Shown: in pieces, positions 45,070 through 54,651 of the stretch | Layout: each line of letters opens with the position of its first letter | Position numbering within the stretch: the first letter of the stretch is position 1 | DNA from: an uncultured Clostridia bacterium | Lineage (GTDB): Bacteria; Bacillota; Clostridia; Lachnospirales; CAG-274 | NCBI GenBank assembly: GCA_944376805.1 | Contig: CALWDX010000013.1 | Coordinates: 1-61,726 of the forward strand | DNA length: 61,726 nucleotides | Direction: 5' to 3' | Position numbers and translations under genes: made by a program | The notes under the pieces: model-generated | The model's input: the letters and a program-made list of their open reading frames with translations, nothing else | The model's database searches: none | Told to the model about the DNA's origin: nothing

Positions 45070-45762
45070 ATGAAATATAATAATATAAAATCGGCTAAAT
45101 TTATAAATAGAAAAAATAGGTTTATTGCAGAAATAGAAATAAATAATAAAATAGAACTTTGTCATGTTAAAAATACAGGTAGATGTAAAGAATTATTAGT
45201 GGAAGGTGTAGAAATTTTTGTTGAAGAAAATAATAATAAAAATAGAAAAACTAAATATTCTTTAATAACTGTAAAAAAAGGTAATATGCTTGTAAATATA
45301 GATAGTCAAATACCAAACTATGTAGTAAAAGAGGCTTTAGAAAATAAAGTTATAAAACAATTAAATGATTTAACATTTATAAAACAAGAGGTAAAATATA
45401 AAAATTCTAGATTTGATATTTATTTTGAAAGAGAAAATAATATAAAAGGATTTATAGAAATAAAAGGAGTAACTTTAGAAGAAAATGGAATAGTAAGATT
45501 TCCAGATGCACCTTCAGAAAGAGCAATAAAACATATAAATGAATTAATAGAGGCTAAAAAAGAAGGTTATGAAACATATATAATATTTGTTATACAATTA
45601 AAAAATGTAAAATACTTTGAACCTAATAAAAAAATGCATTATGTTTTTTATGAAACTTTAAAAAATGCTAAAAATAATGGTATACATATTTTAGCTTATG
45701 ATTGTTTTGTTGATATTGATGAGATAGTATTGAAAGATAGTGTAAAGGTATTAATACAATAG
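45070..45762 (+). CDS. sfsA: SfsA family DNA/RNA-binding nuclease
   Basis: The 230-residue protein has all SfsA landmarks: FINRKNRFIAEIEI, HVKNTGRCKELL, SRFDIYFE, FIEIKGVTLEENGIVRFPDA, SERAIKHINELIEAKKEGYE and IFVIQLKNVKYFEPN. Glu and Lys in the FIEIKG segment fit a restriction-like nuclease fold. It was named for sugar fermentation stimulation in E. coli; the cellular role is unclear. RBS AAGGAG. Confidence 0.95.
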   Translation: MKYNNIKSAKFINRKNRFIAEIEINNKIELCHVKNTGRCKELLVEGVEIFVEENNNKNRKTKYSLITVKKGNMLVNIDSQIPNYVVKEALENKVIKQLNDLTFIKQEVKYKNSRFDIYFERENNIKGFIEIKGVTLEENGIVRFPDAPSERAIKHINELIEAKKEGYETYIIFVIQLKNVKYFEPNKKMHYVFYETLKNAKNNGIHILAYDCFVDIDEIVLKDSVKVLIQ

Positions 45763-45821
45763 TAAACAAATATATTTATAAGAATATAGTATTATTAAGT
45801 TTATTATTGGAGTTGATATAT

Positions 45822-45995
45822 TTGAAGAAAAATTGTAGATATATAATGTCTTTAACCACACTATTAGGTATAATATTGACTTGTATAGGTTTAGGTATGT
45901 TATTAGTAATTATTTTGCCTTGGTTGTGGTTTAGATTTATATTGTCACTTGCTTTATTTATAAGTGGGTTATGTTTAATATTTTTAAAAAAATAG
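45822..45995 (+). CDS. small two-helix membrane protein
   Basis: I take TTG 45822 as the start because GGAGTTG lies upstream at a good distance; an in-frame TTG at 45807 overlaps that site. The 57-residue product begins MKKNCRYIMSL and has two membrane helices, LLGIILTCIGLGMLLVIIL and FILSLALFISGLCLIFL, separated by PWLWFR. Family unknown. Confidence 0.6.
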   Translation: MKKNCRYIMSLTTLLGIILTCIGLGMLLVIILPWLWFRFILSLALFISGLCLIFLKK

Positions 45996-46017
45996 GTGTA
46001 CTTTAAAAGTACACCTA
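45993..46017 (-). terminator. terminator, mainly for the minus-strand envelope operon
   Basis: TAGGTGTACTTT and AAAGTACACCTA pair perfectly around one base. The T-run (ATTTTTTT) follows on the minus strand, so it ends transcription coming from the 57-codon ORF and the genes upstream of it. Confidence 0.75.
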
Positions 46018-46024
46018 AAATTAA

Positions 46025-46198
46025 TTAACATTTTTTATATAATAGTTTAAATAAAAAAGTAAAAGCCATAAAAGAAATAACATAGTTAGTATTTATATTA
46101 TTATTACTATTATCATAAATATAGTAAATATTATAAATAGCACATATAAGTGTAAGAATACTAAATATCATATATAAGATAAAAAATAATTTTTTCAT
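46025..46198 (-). CDS. 57-residue membrane protein, short ORF
   Basis: An ATG at 46196-46198 opens a 57-codon frame ending TAA at 46025-46027. The product begins MKKLFFILYM, has an N-terminal membrane helix, an Asn-rich short loop (DNSNNNINTN) and a second hydrophobic stretch ending KLLYKKC. It lies 11 bases after the phosphodiester glycosidase stop and just before a minus-strand terminator, so it is inside the transcript. No strong RBS is visible, which lowers confidence. Function unknown. Confidence 0.5.
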   Translation of the reverse strand: MKKLFFILYMIFSILTLICAIYNIYYIYDNSNNNINTNYVISFMAFTFLFKLLYKKC

Positions 46199-46209
46199 AA
46201 ATTTTTTAA

Positions 46210-49077
46210 TTAATTATTATAAACATTACAAATTTCATATTTTAAGTCATTTTCAGTAGCACGAATTTTTAAATATTTATAATTATTTAAGTTGTTAGGG
46301 TCAGAATTAGTTAAACCATTTAAAGTAATATATCTAACACCATCTTTAACAGATACATTTGTTTTATCAGAAACAGCAGAAGCAACAATTACATTTTTAC
46401 CTGTTTCAGCTACAAAATCTTTTAAAATTTTGTGTAAAAGTTCGTTTTCTTTAGTACCTTTAAGACTATTATTTTTATCCCAAATATTTTTATCCATATT
46501 TATAAGTATATTGTGTTTACTTTGATTTTCTAAATAACTTTGTAACCATCTCCACTGGTCAGGGCTTTCTGTTCTCATAATACCACTTTTTGTAGCAAGG
46601 TTTATAATAGATAAATTATTTGTATTTGTAGTATTGTACTTATTATTCCAAGAAACAGTAGTAGTATTAGGTGTTATACCATCTAAATTAGTATCACCAG
46701 CAAAAACAATAGCTCTAGCATTATTTTGCATAACATTTATACTATCTTGTAAAACTGTTTTAGAATTTGAATGAGGTTTAACAGAAGTTTGACCAAAGAC
46801 ATTAATATCTTCTTCTGTACCAGTAGGAGCAACTTGGCTTATAGATTGATTAAGCTCATCTTTAAAAGCATTTATAAGAGTACCACCGTCAGTTCTTTTA
46901 TTCATAGCATTTATACCATCTATATATATAGTACCACTTTCTTTGTCAGTTGTACTTTGTGTTGCAACATATATTTTATCAATTCTAATAGGATAAGAAA
47001 CAGTAGAAGGTATATCAATATTTGCAGTAATCCAATCAGTAGAAGTCATTTGATTTAAAATAGGTAAAATATATTCTTTATTGTTGTTATCTTTAAGTAC
47101 TACTTTTACCATATTGCCACTACCATCACCTTTAATTTGCATTTGAATAGCATTAGGAGTACCATTTAAAACTATAGGTTGTTTTTCAAAACAAACATAA
47201 CTAGCTTGAGGAGTAGGGACATTTTCTTTAAAATTATAACTTAATAAAAGACTATTAGCACCATCATAGGCAACAGAATTTGTTATACCAGCACCACCAG
47301 TTACAGTTTTATCAGCAGGGAAGTACATCATAAATAAATTTCTATTTTCTTCAAAAGAAGTAACAGGAGTAGGAGTACTACCAATAGCAATAGTTATAGA
47401 GGCACTAATATTGTTATAAGTAGCAGTTAAAGTAGCAATACCTTCACCTTTTGCATAAAAATTATTATTTTCTATATATCCTAAATTTGGATTGTCAACT
47501 GTCCAAGATACAGTAGAGTTATCAACAGATTTAGAAAAACCGTCTTTATTTGTAACTTCTAATGAGAGAGTAGCATTTTCACCAATAAGTAAAGAAGTTT
47601 TATTAGCTTTGGGTGTAATAGCAGATAAAGGTTCTTCGGCTTTAAATGTAATTTGTCCAGTAGCACCATTAGGATATGATGCATTTATAGTAAAGTTGCC
47701 TTTATTATTACATAAAAAGTGGGTACCATTTATAGTTCCATCAGATTCATTTGTAAAAGTAAATACAACTTGATTAGGGTCTATGTCAACAGGATTTTTA
47801 AAAGCATCTATACCAGTAACTTTTAAATTATAAGTTAAACCAGCAAGTATAGCTTCTTCTTTTCCTTTTTCAATACTAACTAATAAAGAGGCAACTTCTC
47901 CAGGTTGATTAGTAGATTTTACACCAATTGCATTAGGTACAAGTCTAGGAGATTTTTCAGAAACATTATTTACTATTTTAACATTTCTTTCTCCTTCTTC
48001 TCTTAAAGCAACAGTAGTAGAGCCACCACCATCAAGATGTATTGCATCATAAGCACCATATTCTAGTAAAATATTTGCCATTTCGTCATGAGTAGCCCCT
48101 ATACTTTGCCCACGCCCGTCAACAGCTACAAGAATAAGTTTATTTTTTTCTTGATTTACACCAACAGCACTACGAGGGTTGCGAGATTTTGGAGAAATAG
48201 ACATACCAGTAGAAATAGGCTTCCCATTTCTTAAAATTTCACCACCAGCAGAAATACCAGTCATAACTTCAGAAATATCTTTACCTTCTCTAAAGACAAA
48301 TTGATAACTTTCAGTAAAAGTTAAACTATCACCAACATTAAATAATGATAATTTTTCAGAAGCAGTAGCTTTATCCATAACTATTATATAACCATTTTCT
48401 GGAATATCAACGACTTCACCAGCACCAGCTTTATGAATTATTTTTTTATCTTGTACAACAATTTTAAAAAGGTCTTTTCTTCTATTATCTAAATCTTGAG
48501 TATTAGTAATAACAGTTCTATCAAAATAAATAGGTTTTTTAAAATCAGTAATTTTATTTTTAGCTTGTAGTTCTAAAGAAACTTTATCATTATAAAGTCT
48601 TAAATTAGATTTTATATAATCAATAAAACCATTACCATATTTATCTAAAAAAATACCTGCATATTTATTAGAAGATGCGTTATAATAATTTTGTGCTTCA
48701 TTAACTTTACCATCTACAATAATCTGTCCCATACTAGAAGCAGGGTTGCCAGAACTAAAGAAATCAGCATTTATACCAGCAACAGCATTATTTTCTTTTG
48801 TAAGTGCTTCTACATTTTTTTTAAGTCCATGTTCTGTTACAGAATCTAATATTTCAATATCAATATTAGGGTTTGTTAAGTCAGCTACTAAAACATAAAC
48901 ATCTTTCCAACCAGATTTATAAAGACGTTCACTTTTTTCATAAGTAAGACCATCTGTTATAGTTTGAACTTCTTTGTTTACATATAAAAGGTTAGAATCA
49001 GCTAATACATTTTTAGGTATAAATGTAGATAAGCTTAAAGCTAAAGCTAAAGTATATATTAAATATTTTCTTTTCAT
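46210..49077 (-). CDS. secreted phosphodiester glycosidase (NAGPA/DUF2233) multidomain protein
   Basis: A 955-residue exported protein with signal peptide (cleavage probably after NVLA, residue 26). Residues 100-390 form a NAGPA-type phosphodiester glycosidase domain (VAGINADFFSSG, SAVGVNQEKNKLILVAVDGR, AIHLDGGGSTT), a family that removes sugar-1-phosphate caps. Residues about 480-565 look like a bacterial Ig-like (Big2) domain, 570-730 a carbohydrate-binding-like beta domain, and the C-terminal 200 residues (AIVFAGDTN, DQWRWLQSYLEN, YITLNGLTN) recall metallophosphoesterases. The substrate is possibly a wall teichoic acid-like polymer. It is 26 bases downstream of an LCP gene. Confidence 0.85.
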   Translation of the reverse strand: MKRKYLIYTLALALSLSTFIPKNVLADSNLLYVNKEVQTITDGLTYEKSERLYKSGWKDVYVLVADLTNPNIDIEILDSVTEHGLKKNVEALTKENNAVAGINADFFSSGNPASSMGQIIVDGKVNEAQNYYNASSNKYAGIFLDKYGNGFIDYIKSNLRLYNDKVSLELQAKNKITDFKKPIYFDRTVITNTQDLDNRRKDLFKIVVQDKKIIHKAGAGEVVDIPENGYIIVMDKATASEKLSLFNVGDSLTFTESYQFVFREGKDISEVMTGISAGGEILRNGKPISTGMSISPKSRNPRSAVGVNQEKNKLILVAVDGRGQSIGATHDEMANILLEYGAYDAIHLDGGGSTTVALREEGERNVKIVNNVSEKSPRLVPNAIGVKSTNQPGEVASLLVSIEKGKEEAILAGLTYNLKVTGIDAFKNPVDIDPNQVVFTFTNESDGTINGTHFLCNNKGNFTINASYPNGATGQITFKAEEPLSAITPKANKTSLLIGENATLSLEVTNKDGFSKSVDNSTVSWTVDNPNLGYIENNNFYAKGEGIATLTATYNNISASITIAIGSTPTPVTSFEENRNLFMMYFPADKTVTGGAGITNSVAYDGANSLLLSYNFKENVPTPQASYVCFEKQPIVLNGTPNAIQMQIKGDGSGNMVKVVLKDNNNKEYILPILNQMTSTDWITANIDIPSTVSYPIRIDKIYVATQSTTDKESGTIYIDGINAMNKRTDGGTLINAFKDELNQSISQVAPTGTEEDINVFGQTSVKPHSNSKTVLQDSINVMQNNARAIVFAGDTNLDGITPNTTTVSWNNKYNTTNTNNLSIINLATKSGIMRTESPDQWRWLQSYLENQSKHNILINMDKNIWDKNNSLKGTKENELLHKILKDFVAETGKNVIVASAVSDKTNVSVKDGVRYITLNGLTNSDPNNLNNYKYLKIRATENDLKYEICNVYNN

Positions 49078-49103
49078 ATTTACCTCCAGTTATTTTATTA
49101 AAG

Positions 49104-50171
49104 CTATTTTTCAGGAGTAGAACTAGTTTCTACTTGTTCAGTAGTTTCTTCTTTTTCAGGGTCAGTATTTCCATAAAAGAATTGGTCAACAATTTCTTTA
49201 GTACCTGAATTATCTAGTACATAATAAGATAAATTATCTATCATTTGAGGATTACCTGGTAAAGTGGCTGTATTCATTTTACTAGTAGCAATATTAGGTA
49301 TACAATTTAAGTATTTAGGTAAATCAGAGGCACTAAAATCAGTTTCTACATATTTTATAAGATTTAAAGTTATTTCTCCTAAATTGCTAACTAAAGTATC
49401 TTTATTTAAAACTTGTGTAATAAATTCTTTAATAAATTGTTGTTGAACTTCAACACGCTGTAAATCTTGTCTATTATAACCTTTTCTAAATCTAACTAAA
49501 CCTTCAGCAGCTTTGCCATCTAAAAGTTGGTATCCTTCTTTAAGATTTATATATAAGTCTTGAGTAGGGTCACTATATTTAAGGCCACCTTTTGGAACAT
49601 CAAAATATATACCACCAACAGCATCAACAATAGATACAAACGCATCTAAATCAACTTTTACATAATAATCAATTTTTATACCTAAAAGATTTTCAACAGT
49701 AGTTTTTAAGGGTTCTATACCAGCACTTTTTGTATAAGCATAAACTGAATTAGCTTTCATATAGCTTGGAGCACCTCTGTTTACTTTTCTAAGAGCAGTT
49801 AAATCCTCTCCTTTATATGAAATATATGTATCTCTAGGTATAGAAAGTAGATTTATTTCACCAGTTGTACTAATAAAACTTGCAACCATTAAAACATCTG
49901 TAAGACTTTCTTCTTTATCAACACCAGTTATTAAAATATTTGTTCTAATTGGTGGGGTAAATATACCATTAGAAGTTTGTTCTGTTTGTTGTTTTAATTC
50001 TTTTTCACTAATAAGTGTAGCATCTCTTTGTTTAGTAGGGTCGTATGATTTTTCTGCACCTAAAAATTTATAGCCAAAAAAAATAAATAATAAGCATACT
50101 AATAATACGCTAAAAACACTAAAAAATGTTACAAAAAATTTTCTCTTGTAATTAGTTTTTGAATTTCTCAT
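49104..50171 (-). CDS. LytR-CpsA-Psr (LCP) family wall polymer ligase
   Basis: LCP enzymes attach undecaprenyl-phosphate-linked polymers to peptidoglycan. Start at ATG 50169-50171 (MRNSKTNYKRK), with AGGAG 8 bases upstream; an in-frame start 14 codons earlier is rejected. The 355-residue protein has one N-terminal membrane helix (about 12-34) and an extracellular LCP domain with NILITGVDKEE, LSIPRDTYISYKG and LVRFRKGYNRQDLQRVEVQQ, which contain the Arg and Asp residues that bind the lipid pyrophosphate. The C-terminal tail is Glu/Thr rich. It forms an operon with the phosphodiester glycosidase. Confidence 0.94.
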   Translation of the reverse strand: MRNSKTNYKRKFFVTFFSVFSVLLVCLLFIFFGYKFLGAEKSYDPTKQRDATLISEKELKQQTEQTSNGIFTPPIRTNILITGVDKEESLTDVLMVASFISTTGEINLLSIPRDTYISYKGEDLTALRKVNRGAPSYMKANSVYAYTKSAGIEPLKTTVENLLGIKIDYYVKVDLDAFVSIVDAVGGIYFDVPKGGLKYSDPTQDLYINLKEGYQLLDGKAAEGLVRFRKGYNRQDLQRVEVQQQFIKEFITQVLNKDTLVSNLGEITLNLIKYVETDFSASDLPKYLNCIPNIATSKMNTATLPGNPQMIDNLSYYVLDNSGTKEIVDQFFYGNTDPEKEETTEQVETSSTPEK

Positions 50172-50314
50172 AATATAAACTCCTAAATTATTAATCGAAT
50201 TAAAGTATATCAAAATATACCCTTTTTTTCAAGGTAAAAACAGATTTTTTTACAATTTATTAAAATTTGTAATATATTTGTAATATAAAATAATATTTAC
50301 TTAATAATTAAAAA

Positions 50315-50333
50315 AAGAGGCATAAAGCCTCTT
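50315..50333 (-). terminator. rpmE terminator
   Basis: AAGAGGC pairs with GCCTCTT around ATAAA; a T-tract follows on the minus strand. Confidence 0.75.
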
Positions 50334-50343
50334 AAAAACATAA

Positions 50344-50553
50344 TTATTGGTTAGTTCTGCCATATTTTTTGTTGAATTTGTCAACACGACCACCAGCATC
50401 AAGTAAAAGTTTTTGACTACCAGTATAATATGGGTGACATTTAGAACATACCTCAACACGAATTTCTTCATTAGTAGAACCAGTTATAAACTCATTACCA
50501 CAGTTACATTTTACTTTAGCTTGGAAGTATTCTGGATGAATTCCTTCTCTCAT
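50344..50553 (-). CDS. rpmE: 50S ribosomal protein L31
   Basis: L31 of the zinc-binding type, 69 residues: CNC and CSKC supply four cysteines (C..CxxC pattern), and [21 protein letters not shown] is the conserved core. RBS GAGGTG. In the 5' leader a short GAGAT/ATCTC hairpin (about 50580-50601) is visible; whether it is an L31-type autoregulatory leader cannot be decided by eye. It lies downstream of rho, the usual order. Confidence 0.96.
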   Translation of the reverse strand: MREGIHPEYFQAKVKCNCGNEFITGSTNEEIRVEVCSKCHPYYTGSQKLLLDAGGRVDKFNKKYGRTNQ

Positions 50554-50762
50554 TGTAAAACACCTCTTTCTAAAAAATTGAGATACATTTTGGCATCTCT
50601 TATCTATTTACATAACAAAATAATTATAGCATACAACTATTTATATTGCAATAATTTTTTATAATATTTTTAATAACCTTGACTTTGTAGTTTTTATTCA
50701 TTTTCATTATTTTATCTATAAAAATTATTAATTAAAACTGTATTATAAACCTACAATAAAGA

Positions 50763-52154
50763 TTAGTTTATATCTATTTTTGGTAAAACTTTAAAAAATT
50801 CTTGATTATTTTTTGTTGATTTTAATATTGACAATAACTTTTCTGTTATATCTATATTTTGAATTTGATTATTACCTAAAAGTTTTCTAATATAATATGA
50901 ACTATCTAAATATTCTTTATTTAATAAAAGTTCTTCTTTTCTTGTACTAGACTTAGATATATCAACAGCTGGGAAAATTCTCCTTTCTGCTACTTTTCTA
51001 TCAAGAACAAGTTCCATATTGCCAGTGCCTTTGAATTCTTCAAAAATAACATCATCCATTTTACTACCAGTATCTACTAAAGCAGTAGCAAGAATAGTAA
51101 GGCTTCCACCTTCTTCTATATTCCTAGCAGCACCAAAAAATTTTTTAGGCATATATAAAGTAGCAGGGTCTAAACCACCAGATAAAGTTCTTCCACTAGA
51201 TGGAGTTAAAATGTTATAAGCACGAGATAATCTAGTTATACTGTCTAATAATATTACTAAATCTTTTCCCTGTTCAGCAAGCCTTTTAGCACGTTCAAGA
51301 ACCATTTCAGCAACTCTTCTATGGTGGTCTGGTTGTTCGTCAAAAGTAGAATATATAACTTCTATATTATCACCAACAATAGAACGTTGCATATCAGTAA
51401 CTTCTTCTGGTCTTTCATCTATTAATAATACAATCAAATGTACTTCAGGGTGATTTTGAATTATAGAATTTGCAATTGATTTTAGTAATGTTGTTTTACC
51501 AGTTTTTGGTGGTGCAACAATCATACCTCTTTGCCCTTTACCTATTGGACAAATAATATCTATAACTCTACCAGCTAAAGAATTTTGTTTTGTTTCTAAA
51601 TTTAATTTTTCTTGTGGATAAATAGGAGTTAATTTTTCAAAATTAGGTCTATTTACAATAGAAAGAGGAGAATCACCATTAACAGTTTTTATAAATAAAA
51701 GTGCAGAAAATTTTTCGTTTTCTTTAGGTATTCTTAAAGTTCCTTTTATATAATCACCTGTTTTTAAATTAAATCTTCTTATGTGTGCAGGTGAAACATA
51801 TACATCATTAGAACCAGATAAATAATTATTACTTCTTAAAAAGCCATATCCATCAGCTAAAACTTCTAATATACCACAAGCCTCTATACCACTATCAAGT
51901 TCTTTTAAATATGCTGCTTTATCAGATTTATCACAAGGTTTGTCCATTTCTAATTTATCACAAGTTTTATTTAAAGTACATTTATCATCTATATTATTAT
52001 TTAATATTTCATCATTTTTTTCAATAGTTTTACTATTATTTATATTATTTAAAATATTTATAAGTTCATTTTTTTTATATGTTGTAATAGATTTTATGTT
52101 ATTTTCTTTAGCTATTTCTCTAAGTTGTGCTAAAGTAAGACTATTATAATCCAT
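50763..52154 (-). CDS. rho: transcription termination factor Rho
   Basis: RNA-dependent ATPase that terminates transcription. The 463-residue protein starts with a SAP-like Rho_N domain ([17 protein letters not shown]), an Asn/Asp/Lys-rich insertion (about 50-90), then the RNA-binding domain with [20 protein letters not shown]. The ATPase core has Walker [20 protein letters not shown] and the Q-loop [13 protein letters not shown]. It begins 9 bases after the LysM gene, so the two are co-transcribed. RBS GGAGGG. Confidence 0.97.
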   Translation of the reverse strand: MDYNSLTLAQLREIAKENNIKSITTYKKNELINILNNINNSKTIEKNDEILNNNIDDKCTLNKTCDKLEMDKPCDKSDKAAYLKELDSGIEACGILEVLADGYGFLRSNNYLSGSNDVYVSPAHIRRFNLKTGDYIKGTLRIPKENEKFSALLFIKTVNGDSPLSIVNRPNFEKLTPIYPQEKLNLETKQNSLAGRVIDIICPIGKGQRGMIVAPPKTGKTTLLKSIANSIIQNHPEVHLIVLLIDERPEEVTDMQRSIVGDNIEVIYSTFDEQPDHHRRVAEMVLERAKRLAEQGKDLVILLDSITRLSRAYNILTPSSGRTLSGGLDPATLYMPKKFFGAARNIEEGGSLTILATALVDTGSKMDDVIFEEFKGTGNMELVLDRKVAERRIFPAVDISKSSTRKEELLLNKEYLDSSYYIRKLLGNNQIQNIDITEKLLSILKSTKNNQEFFKVLPKIDIN

Positions 52155-52162
52155 ATACCCTC

Positions 52163-53110
52163 CTAGTTAATTTTTGGGATAGTAAGTTTTTGTCCCGGTT
52201 TTAAGACACTATTTTCTTTTAATCCATTAGCATCTAATATTTTTTGGAAATGAGCACCATTACCATATACTGTTTGGCTAATTTTCCATATAGTGTCGCC
52301 TTCTTTAACAGTATATGAAGAATTAGAAGAACTATTACTATTATTTCCAGAATTACTTGAAGGTTTATTTGTTTGATTATTATTATTTTGATTAGTAGTA
52401 TTTTGACTATTTGGGTTTAATTGTGCTTTTAAATTTTGATTTTCCTGTTTTAAACTTTCATTTTCTTGTTTTAAAGCATCTTCTGTTATTTTAATTTCCG
52501 TAGCTTCTTTATTGTCTAATAATTCTTGTACTTTTGCATTAGCTTCTTTTAAATCTTTTTTTGTTACAATTAAACTTAATGTTAAAAATGCTGTAGAAAT
52601 AGTTAAAACTATAATAATAGAAAAAGATATAACTCTACCTACTAAAGAAGGTGGATTGTCATCATAATCATCATAATCATCATCAAAAAATTCTTTACCA
52701 TATCTTTCTATATTTTTTCTATAATTATTTCTAGTATTATTTTGAGTGTTTTGTGGTCTAGGACTTCTTTTAAATTCTCTCACATTAGAAGGAGTTTTTT
52801 TACTACTTCTTCTAGGTTCATAATCTTCTTCATAGTCATCATAATCATCATAATCGTTGTAATCATCAAACTCTTCATAGCTATCTTCATAGTATTCTTC
52901 TTCTTCAAAATCCTCACTTTGTTGGTCAAATTCTTGAGGGTCATATTCTTCATATTCTATATTAAAATCAGATTTTTTTTCGACATTTTTTTCATTTTCC
53001 ATTTTAACATCATCAGGGTTATCATCTAATATTTTTTTTACTAATCTTTTAGTAATATCTTCGCTAAAAAGCTGTTGGGTGTTTTTACTTTCATTATCCT
53101 TGTTGGACAT
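52163..53110 (-). CDS. LysM protein with acidic cytoplasmic domain and one membrane helix
   Basis: The 315-residue protein has no signal peptide. Residues 49-99 are an extremely acidic Asp/Glu/Tyr tract (repeated DDY units), followed by a basic patch (100-135), another acidic patch (141-152), one membrane helix (about 157-182), a coiled coil (184-230), an Asn/Gln/Ser-rich spacer and a C-terminal LysM domain (266-312, [18 protein letters not shown]). The C-terminus is therefore outside and bound to peptidoglycan, while the acidic N-terminus is cytoplasmic. Co-transcribed with rho. Function unknown. Confidence 0.85.
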   Translation of the reverse strand: MSNKDNESKNTQQLFSEDITKRLVKKILDDNPDDVKMENEKNVEKKSDFNIEYEEYDPQEFDQQSEDFEEEEYYEDSYEEFDDYNDYDDYDDYEEDYEPRRSSKKTPSNVREFKRSPRPQNTQNNTRNNYRKNIERYGKEFFDDDYDDYDDNPPSLVGRVISFSIIIVLTISTAFLTLSLIVTKKDLKEANAKVQELLDNKEATEIKITEDALKQENESLKQENQNLKAQLNPNSQNTTNQNNNNQTNKPSSNSGNNSNSSSNSSYTVKEGDTIWKISQTVYGNGAHFQKILDANGLKENSVLKPGQKLTIPKIN

Positions 53111-53172
53111 ATTGAGCCTCCTATAAAAATTATTTTTTTACAAATAGTTATAAAAAACTACTCTATCATACA

Positions 53173-53201
53173 ATTTTATAACCTTAATGACAAAAAGTCA
53201 A
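53173..53201 (-). promoter_or_regulatory. possible promoter of LysM-rho operon
   Basis: On the minus strand TTGACT, 17 bases, TAAAAT. The -35 is part of a TGAC-TTTTT-GTCA inverted repeat (53188-53200). Weak -10. Confidence 0.4.
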
Positions 53202-53329
53202 CTTTTAAATTATTATTTTTATATAAAAATATTTTATAACATATTATAAATAAATTATAAACTAAAAAATAAAGTATATAATATATTTGATATTTTTATA
53301 TAAAAATATATTATAAATCAATATTAATA

Positions 53330-53358
53330 TTGAAAAAAAGTAAAATTTATTATATTAT
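53330..53358 (+). promoter_or_regulatory. promoter of the 53390 gene / hprK cluster
   Basis: TTGAAA, 17 bases, TATTAT; an RBS TGAGGTGAT follows and the gene starts at 53390. A second TATAAT lies at 53358-53363, too far from this -35. Confidence 0.5.
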
Positions 53359-53389
53359 TATAATATAAACTTTTTTTGAGGTGATATTT

Positions 53390-53689
53390 ATGGATAATTT
53401 TGTAACAGATTATGTATATTTTGATGAAGAGGACAAAGACTTTAAAAATGTACATATAAATATTAATGTTGTAAAAGATGAATTTGTTATTAATATAACA
53501 TCTAAAGAAAAATTAAAAGATTTTGATATTTTAGAAATTTTAAAACAACTTAATAATAATTTTACTAAAAAACTGAGAATATCTTTAGTTGAAGAATGTG
53601 AAATATTTGTTAATGATAAATGTGGTACTAGAAAAATTGAATTAGAATATGGAGAGTTTTTTATCAAAAAAACTATAAAACAAAGTTAA
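53390..53689 (+). CDS. hypothetical protein upstream of hprK
   Basis: ATG 53390 (MDNFVTDYVYF) is chosen; GAGGTG is 6 bases upstream and an in-frame GTG at 53381 is part of that RBS. The 99-residue product is acidic at the start, then alternates strands and helices (NVHININVVKDEFVINITS, FDILEILKQLNNNF). No membrane helix or known motif was found. It lies 19 bases before hprK, so it probably belongs to the same transcript. Family unknown. Confidence 0.65.
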   Translation: MDNFVTDYVYFDEEDKDFKNVHININVVKDEFVINITSKEKLKDFDILEILKQLNNNFTKKLRISLVEECEIFVNDKCGTRKIELEYGEFFIKKTIKQS

Positions 53690-53708
53690 TATTTGAGGAG
53701 AAAAAAAT

Positions 53709-54629
53709 ATGTATTCTGTAAAAATAGAACAATTAGTTAAAGAATATGAATTGAAAAATCTAACTCCTAATGTAGATTTTTCAGAGAAAGTTTTATGTCA
53801 TCCAGAAGTAAACAGACCAGCCTTACAATTAGCAGGATTTTTTGAATATTTTTCTTCAGAAAGAATACAAATAATAGGTTTAGTAGAACATTCTTATATA
53901 GAAACTTTATCAAAAGAAAATAAACAACAAATTTTTGATAAAATTTGTGCTTATAAAGTTCCAGGTATAATTCTTTGCCGAAGTTTAGAACCACCACAAG
54001 AATTAATAGATGCTGCTATTAAATATGATGTACCTATATTTCAAACAAATGATTCTACATCAGAATTTGAAAGTGAAGTTATAAGATGGCTTAGAGTTCA
54101 ACTTGCACCTAGAGTTACTATGCATGGAGTTTTAGTTGATATATATGGTGAAGGTGTTCTTATAGTTGGTGAAAGCGGTGTAGGTAAAAGTGAAACAGCA
54201 CTTGAATTAATAAAAAGAGGTCATAGACTTGTTGCAGATGATGCAGTAGAAATCAAAAAAGTATCACATAATACTTTAGTAGGTAGTTGCCCTGAAGTTA
54301 TAAGATATTTCATAGAACTTAGAGGAATTGGTATAATAAATGTAAAACAAATGTTTGGGGTACAATCTGTTAAAGATACTCAAGCTATAGACCTTATAAT
54401 AAAATTAGAATCTTGGGAAAAGGGTAAACAATATGATAGACTTGGACTTAATGAAGAATATATGGATATATTAGGAAATCAAATAGTATGTCAAACTTTA
54501 CCAGTTAGACCAGGGCGTAACCTTGCAATGATATGTGAATCGGCAGCAGTTAACAGAAGACAGAAAAAAATGGGTTATAATGCAGCACAAGCATTAAACG
54601 ATAGAATAATGAAAAATATGGGAAATTAA
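53709..54629 (+). CDS. hprK: HPr kinase/phosphorylase
   Basis: Bifunctional enzyme that phosphorylates and dephosphorylates HPr or Crh at the regulatory serine in response to glycolytic intermediates. The 306-residue protein has Walker A GESGVGKS (154-161) and the HprK signature ELRGIGIINVKQMFG. The MHGVLVDIYGEGVLIVG strand and GHRLVADDAVEI loop are typical. Its likely substrate, a Crh-like protein, is encoded 3.7 kb downstream in the same run of genes. RBS AGGAG. Confidence 0.96.
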   Translation: MYSVKIEQLVKEYELKNLTPNVDFSEKVLCHPEVNRPALQLAGFFEYFSSERIQIIGLVEHSYIETLSKENKQQIFDKICAYKVPGIILCRSLEPPQELIDAAIKYDVPIFQTNDSTSEFESEVIRWLRVQLAPRVTMHGVLVDIYGEGVLIVGESGVGKSETALELIKRGHRLVADDAVEIKKVSHNTLVGSCPEVIRYFIELRGIGIINVKQMFGVQSVKDTQAIDLIIKLESWEKGKQYDRLGLNEEYMDILGNQIVCQTLPVRPGRNLAMICESAAVNRRQKKMGYNAAQALNDRIMKNMGN

Positions 54630-54651
54630 TTATATTTTAGGAGTGAAATTT

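Noticed and set aside
50554..50640. L31 autoregulatory leader upstream of rpmE
   Set aside because: Only a 5-bp hairpin is visible; too weak to call without a covariance model.
52640..52870. Short repeats of the TCATCATAA type as a CRISPR-like array
   Set aside because: These are codon repeats encoding Asp-Asp-Tyr in the LysM protein, with no spacers.
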